This document shows positions 17,235 to 21,377 of a stretch of DNA of 21,377 nt, one piece after another (the stretch's first letter is position 1; every line of letters begins with the position of its first letter). The DNA lies in the NCBI GenBank assembly GCA_030685235.1, contig MU839318.1:1-21377 (forward strand), read 5' to 3'. Made by a program: the position numbers and the translations under genes. Source of the stretch: Copromyces sp. CBS 386.78 (taxonomy: Eukaryota; Ascomycota; Sordariomycetes; Sordariales; Sordariaceae). The notes under the pieces were generated by a model. That model was not told where the DNA came from. It made no database searches and was given only the letters and a program-made list of their open reading frames with translations.

Positions 17235-18045
17235 GACTGGAGATGCAAAAACTGAGCGCTGCGGAGTATCGGGGTGGATCCCAGCTCATTCCCTTAAAGT
17301 CCATGAAATGAGAAAAAAATGGCAAAAGACCACTGCAGGGCTGGCCACCGCCAGCATCTCCATTCCGTGTTAAGGTTTTTCTGCCCATGTCAACCACACG
17401 CAAAATCTGCTGCGGGGGTTTTGAGCCCCCAACCACTCTGCCAAATCGTCCCTCTAGGATTTTCCAAAACTGTAAGGTCGCAGAGTCTTTTACGCCATGA
17501 GGCAAGGGGGCTCCCATATTACTCGGTGCCTGTAGCGTAATGTCCTCGAGGGAAAGGTGCGGCATGAGTATGCGGTGCCATTGGTCCTGTTTTGTTGGGA
17601 CCAGCTCCAAGCGAACTTGACATTGATTCAGAAAATCGCAGAATGAACAAGACGGTGCATACCTAGAGGTATCCAACTTGCCCAGTAAGCCTTTGTGTCG
17701 ATTTATGCGAAATATGGATGTTTGGCCGCAAAGGCACTCTGGCCGATGAGATTTGACTGTGACTTGGCTGTTGGGCCACGGCGTGATTGAACAGTCATGA
17801 GACTGGGATAGTGATTCGAGATTCGCTTTTTGATACTTCCTGCACAAATTTGGATTTCCCTTGTGGGCACCGACCTTTGGGCCGGCCTGTTTGTTGTCCA
17901 TCTCGTTGAGTTTGCGCTTATTATTTCCCGCGTCCTGATTGCCGTTCTCTCCAGTGTCATCATCGCGCTGGTCGCTATGGCCATCATGAAACGAGTGTTT
18001 GAGGCGATGACCTAGAAGATCCTTGAAGAGACGTGACCGTGTCAT
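17164..18045 (-). CDS. Hypothetical protein resembling the N-terminal part of HET-domain proteins, domain missing
   Basis: An uninterrupted 293-residue frame starting MTRSRLFKDLLGHRLKHSF with a real ATG and partly coding-like codons. It has a polar, low-complexity segment (about 20-65), CLC at 104-106, SCSFCDFLNQC at 132-142 and QILRVVDMGRKTL at 213-225. In many heterokaryon-incompatibility (HET) proteins a similar APxCxFCxFL segment, followed some 80-100 residues later by an LRVVD-like strand, comes just before the YxALSYxWG start of the HET domain. Here no such domain follows and the frame ends after another 70 residues. This suggests a truncated HET-type gene or a decayed copy. No signal peptide or membrane helix is seen. 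The similarity is by eye and weak, so the product may simply be an unknown protein. Confidence 0.45.
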   Translation of the reverse strand: MTRSRLFKDLLGHRLKHSFHDGHSDQRDDDTGENGNQDAGNNKRKLNEMDNKQAGPKVGAHKGNPNLCRKYQKANLESLSQSHDCSITPWPNSQVTVKSHRPECLCGQTSIFRINRHKGLLGKLDTSRYAPSCSFCDFLNQCQVRLELVPTKQDQWHRILMPHLSLEDITLQAPSNMGAPLPHGVKDSATLQFWKILEGRFGRVVGGSKPPQQILRVVDMGRKTLTRNGDAGGGQPCSGLLPFFSHFMDFKGMSWDPPRYSAALSFCISSLIDFVLQAARETGMSGSGRRDRQ

Positions 18046-19190
18046 GGCTATGTATGTTATACCAAGAGCGGAAGTTTCGACCAGTTACGAGATGGAGGCC
18101 TGAGTTGAGGTAAGGTGCTGAAGTGCGGATGTAACAACAGGATGGATGTGGGATGCGTATGCGATCGCTTCTGTTGGTGTTTTGCCTTGATTGTCGTAAA
18201 ATCTGGGATGCCCCCAACTCAATGTCCAAAATTCGGTACAAAAGGCGGCAAGAATATCAATAATATGATGTCTGAAGGTGTCGATGCCGTGGAAACTTTG
18301 CAAGTAATAGGTAGCAATTTGGAGCTGGAGCAGAGCCTGAGAGGAGTCGATACTGAGGTTGTGCGTGCGTATACCTTATCTACCGACTCGTAGAGATCTC
18401 AAGAGCCTCGGCACAATCTACCAATTAACACATGGGGCTCATAGAGGCGGCTCTCCATCGCGTGCTCGAAGTCTGAAGCGACCGTCTTGCCAACGTGGCT
18501 CAAATCACTCCATACACAATGGGCCATGTAGAGTCAACCATCGGGCATTTGGCGTAGGACCAGCGAGGCAGCCCATTCAACTCATGCTTTGGACTTGAGA
18601 GACTTGAGGACTCAAAAGAGTAACTCGCTTAAATCCTCCAAAAAACCACCATATCTTTCGGCCTCTCTCCAGGCTGTGCGATAGCCGTTAACGTCACTCA
18701 GGAAATCGGGCATTGTTAGCCTGAGCACCGGCGATCATCACCCGTGGATGCCGAGTGTCTCCAACTGGAAGTCTCTATGCTTTCCGCAAAGGAGCTTATC
18801 TTTTCCTACCGCCGCCGTCACGTTTATAGGTTGTCGGAGAACGCATTGGACAACTAATAGCGATTGGGGTTTTCCGCGACAGAGGTCGATGTTTCGTATC
18901 GTTAACAATTAAGGGGCAAGGTCGTGAAGGAAAGCGTTGGACAGTCAATTAACCGAAAATGCCGGAGAATAGGGCAAGCTACCCACAGGCCAGAAGGATT
19001 GCATCCACCGCAGTCAGCAGTTGTGGGCCACGACTGCTAAAAGACCTGCGAGGGTAAGAAATTGAAGCAGTCTGGGATATATGGAAGGTTCTCTCCCCCT
19101 CTAGTCTCCACCTGCAGAGTATCTTCGTTCTCTCCTTCCCTCATTCCACTTCCCAACTTCCCTAGCCATGATCGCGCGGTCCTTGCCTTG
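18046..19190. other. Intergenic region of about 1.1 kb
   Basis: It lies between the HET-like ORF (-), whose promoter it should contain, and the 3' end of the kinase-like gene (-). Short frames near 18115-18598 have no supportable coding character. No repeats or RNA genes were recognised. Confidence 0.45.
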
Positions 19191-19997
19191 CTACATCTCA
19201 AACTTCGGATCCTCTAGCCACTCCCGAATCTTGCCCAACGCAAAGAGATCGTGCTTCACATCCGAAGTCGTATAATCATCTTCCTCATCAATCCAACCCG
19301 GCGTCCCACGACTCACCCCGAGCTTCTCGCCAATCTTCCTCGCCGAGCCAAAGTCAACCAAGACCGGCATCTTGTCGCTCGTAGTGACCATGATGTTAAG
19401 CGGATTGATATCGTTGTGGCTCACCTTGAGTTCAGAATGCAAGTGCCGCACCGCACCTTCCAAAGCCTTCATGAACGCTTCCTTTTCATCGCTGGTCAAA
19501 GTGCCGATTCCAAGCTGGAGGTACTGATAGATATTGTACTCGTACCTTCGCAGCACCAGACCGGTGATGTGCGAGCGATGGATCCGGCAGCCAAAGTACT
19601 GGACGATGCCCGGGTGCGGTTTTCGTAGCGTGAGTTCCAGGATGCGAGCCTCGTCTAGAAGCTCCAGAGGGAGCGAGCCGAGGGCGTCCTCCTCTTTGAG
19701 ATCCTCGTAGGCGCTTAGTGAAGGTCTTTTGATGTAGACGTCAGGCCTGTTGATGTCTTTGGGCGCGACGGTGAATTTGGGGAGTTCGGGGTAGATGTGC
19801 TCATCTGGGACTGGCTCCAGTGCAGCCGTGATTTGCTCAAAGGTGATTTCTGTTTTCTTGAAGGGGAGTTGTCCGAAGAAAACACGGTCTTCGTCGTCAA
19901 CGAGGGCAAAGGTGGTGTAGACGGTGTCGTTTGAGTCTGGTGAGACACATTCGCTGAGGAAACTGAGGTCTCGCCATGACTTGACTTGGGGAGCCAT
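19191..19997 (-). CDS. Compact divergent protein kinase-like protein
   Basis: A single-exon gene encoding 268 residues, starting MAPQVKSWRDLSFLSE. The kinase-like part has VYIK (Lys90, candidate ATP-binding lysine), LLDEARILE (Glu116, candidate helix-C Glu), HPGIVQYFGC, a catalytic loop HNDINPLNI (Asp196, Asn201) and VDFGSARK (Asp215). The key catalytic residues are therefore present. The HRD arginine is Asn, no glycine-rich loop is visible, and the APE motif reads DEE within RGTPGWIDEE. After DLFALGK the chain ends, so most of the C-lobe helices are missing. It may be a small active kinase of a fungal-specific group or a pseudokinase. The start at 19997 is the first ATG; the open frame extends upstream without one. 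No targeting signal was seen. Confidence 0.8.
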   Translation of the reverse strand: MAPQVKSWRDLSFLSECVSPDSNDTVYTTFALVDDEDRVFFGQLPFKKTEITFEQITAALEPVPDEHIYPELPKFTVAPKDINRPDVYIKRPSLSAYEDLKEEDALGSLPLELLDEARILELTLRKPHPGIVQYFGCRIHRSHITGLVLRRYEYNIYQYLQLGIGTLTSDEKEAFMKALEGAVRHLHSELKVSHNDINPLNIMVTTSDKMPVLVDFGSARKIGEKLGVSRGTPGWIDEEDDYTTSDVKHDLFALGKIREWLEDPKFEM

Positions 19998-21207
19998 AGC
20001 TTCAGACAAGTTTTGAGGCGGTTTGGGGTTGGAGATGGCTTTTGGTGACGGTGCAAGCACAAAGATGCAGGTAGTTGCATGTATATGTGCTGAATTTCTG
20101 CAGGACAGTTCTCAGTGCTGTCTAACTTGAAGTCCTCGAGATCAAATGAATGCTGAAGCCGTAGTTGAAAGATGGAAGTATGATGGATTGAAGAAGTGGC
20201 TGGTCAAAAGACTGACCAATTGAAGACATCCATCTTCTGAATGCACAAACGGGCCAAAAGGCAAAGTTCTTGGCACAAACGAGGGTAACACCTGCCGGGC
20301 CGGCGACAGTGTCAACAGCAAGCGGCGGATGGACAGTTTGTGTTACTCTGTATGTAAAAGAGAGGCAGCAAGAAGACTAGACTTACTAGCCCAGAATCTC
20401 TTTTGGATTATATTAGCATGCAATAAAAGTCACACCGGTAGCTCGCGCGACTCGCCCTCTTTACTCATCGAGGAGTCGCAACTTCGCATAAGCGACCCTC
20501 CACTACAGATTGCATCGATAAGTCCAGCCGCATGCATCAATCAACGCCACATGTCTGACGTCTCTGCTCACCGAAGCCTTACAGGTAACAACTTGAATTC
20601 GCCTTCGGGAAGGTCACTCATCAAATCGCGAGCCACGTCGACCTTATCCGGCTCCCGGATGAGGGGATGCGGCAGAAGGATGCGGGGAGGAATGCAGTAT
20701 CGAGCGTCGAGGAAGCCTATAGGCACCCGTATCACTAAAGGAGTGGTCAAGCCATATGCGGTCAGGTTGCCTTATTTCGCGCCCAGAACCAGACTCATGA
20801 GCAGGCTGTGAGTGATTCAGGTCCTTGGCATGTCTCTGTCCTTCCCATTCCGCGATTCGCTTGCAAGTTACTATCCAATCGTTCCATTGCAGCCTCGCCA
20901 TGCTTGTAGCCACGGTGTCGAGAACCAGGCTTATCCGGCAGTTAGAAAGAGGCACAATACATAACTGAATGAGGACCGAGTTGTAGCACGCGTAGTCCCT
21001 GGATATGTGTATATATCTACCCGTGTCCTGTCGGTATATCTCGGTTCTCTACCCTTTTCTGATTTACACTCTTTTCGAAGTTCTTCATCTTCTTCTGAGA
21101 ATTGACCGCAAGCCAGAGCCTACAACCAGTCGCTCTTGAGCTCCCTGAAGCCAGACTCTTACCGTCTCTGTCATCAACACATCATACCTCTACCCACAGC
21201 TATCAAA
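19998..21207. other. Intergenic region between divergent genes
   Basis: About 1.2 kb between the kinase-like gene (-) and the gene starting at 21208 (+). A minus-strand frame from about 20765 to 20568 reads like protein (see findings) but has no ATG. TATATAT at 21010-21016 and a pyrimidine-rich leader after it probably serve the right-hand gene. Confidence 0.45.
21010..21016 (+). promoter_or_regulatory. Candidate TATA box of the right-edge gene
   Basis: TATATAT lies 198 bases before the ATG at 21208 and is followed by a pyrimidine-rich, then C/A-rich leader. Confidence 0.4.
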
Positions 21208-21377
21208 ATGTACAGTCAAGACTCTACCCCAGACAACTTATTGAAACGCCCATCCTTCCACCGTGGAGGCGCTTCGATCGGGGGGCCCAAAGGTGACATG
21301 GAAGAACCGCACCAAAGGTCGTGGTCCATGGGCCCACCCATCGAAGCGCCGAAACTGGAAGGAGCGGCGGTTCTGTC
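21208..21377 (+). CDS. 5' end of an unidentified gene (cut by the window edge)
   Basis: An ATG in the context TATCAAAATG, the same CAAAATG pattern as the metallothionein and first seven-cysteine genes, opens a frame that stays open to the window edge (56 full codons). The peptide starts MYSQDSTPDNLLKRPSFHRG, is rich in Pro, Gly and Ser, and looks disordered; it has no signal peptide. A promoter-like TATA and pyrimidine leader lie upstream. The frame contains a strong inverted repeat (21268-21289 with 21329-21350). The product cannot be named from this fragment. Confidence 0.45.
   Translation, partial: MYSQDSTPDNLLKRPSFHRGGASIGGPKGDMEEPHQRSWSMGPPIEAPKLEGAAVL
21268..21350. repeat. 22-bp inverted repeat in the right-edge gene
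   Basis: GGCGCTTCGATCGGGG... at 21268-21289 pairs with 21329-21350 with two mismatches, leaving a 39-base loop. Outside the stem, CCTTCCA and TGGAAGG can also pair. The element is GC-rich and would form a stable hairpin in the mRNA. Confidence 0.75.

Noticed and set aside
17408..17435. GGGGGTTTTGAGCCCCC hairpin resembling a tRNA T-arm or terminator
   Set aside because: The loop lacks the conserved T-loop bases, no other tRNA parts are nearby, and it lies inside the HET-like frame.

Overview
The window looks like nuclear DNA of a filamentous ascomycete, most likely a Sordariomycete and perhaps a member of the Sordariales (inference). The reasons are short GT-AG introns (59-103 bp) with CTAAC/CTGAC branch points, G/C-ending codons, start contexts of the type CAAAATG, a Trichoderma Cel3A-like beta-glucosidase, a Neurospora-like copper metallothionein, and an AT-rich left end that looks like repeats degraded by repeat-induced point mutation (RIP).

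Layout. 1-113 is a (TTTTTC)n tract. 114 to about 2040 is an AT-rich repeat graveyard; it holds a 667-bp element with inverted ends (381-1047), short tandem arrays inside that element, and one GC-rich island (about 1570-1705). From about 2040 rightwards the DNA is ordinary single-copy sequence.

Genes from left to right: a small seven-cysteine protein (2951-3187, +), probably frameshifted near its end; a 93-aa hypothetical protein (3762-4043, -); a 416-aa Myb/SANT-like nuclear protein in two exons (5144-6492, -); a secreted pepsin-like aspartic protease in two exons (8415-9787, +); a secreted GH3 beta-glucosidase of the bgl1/cel3A type in three exons (10924-13296, +); a 22-aa copper metallothionein (14543-14611, +) followed by an apparent 3'-UTR intron; a second seven-cysteine protein related to the first (from 16618, +); a 293-aa ORF (17164-18045, -) resembling the region that precedes a HET domain but lacking that domain; a compact, divergent protein kinase-like protein (19191-19997, -); and the start of a gene that runs off the right edge (from 21208, +).

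How they relate. The protease and the beta-glucosidase lie side by side on the same strand and are both secreted hydrolases, so they fit a saprotrophic nutrient-acquisition role. The beta-glucosidase would cleave cellobiose released by cellulases. The metallothionein would buffer cytosolic copper. Nothing shows a true operon or biosynthetic cluster. The least explained items are the two distant copies of the seven-cysteine mini-protein, the 3'-UTR intron of the metallothionein, and the structured element in the AT-rich left end.
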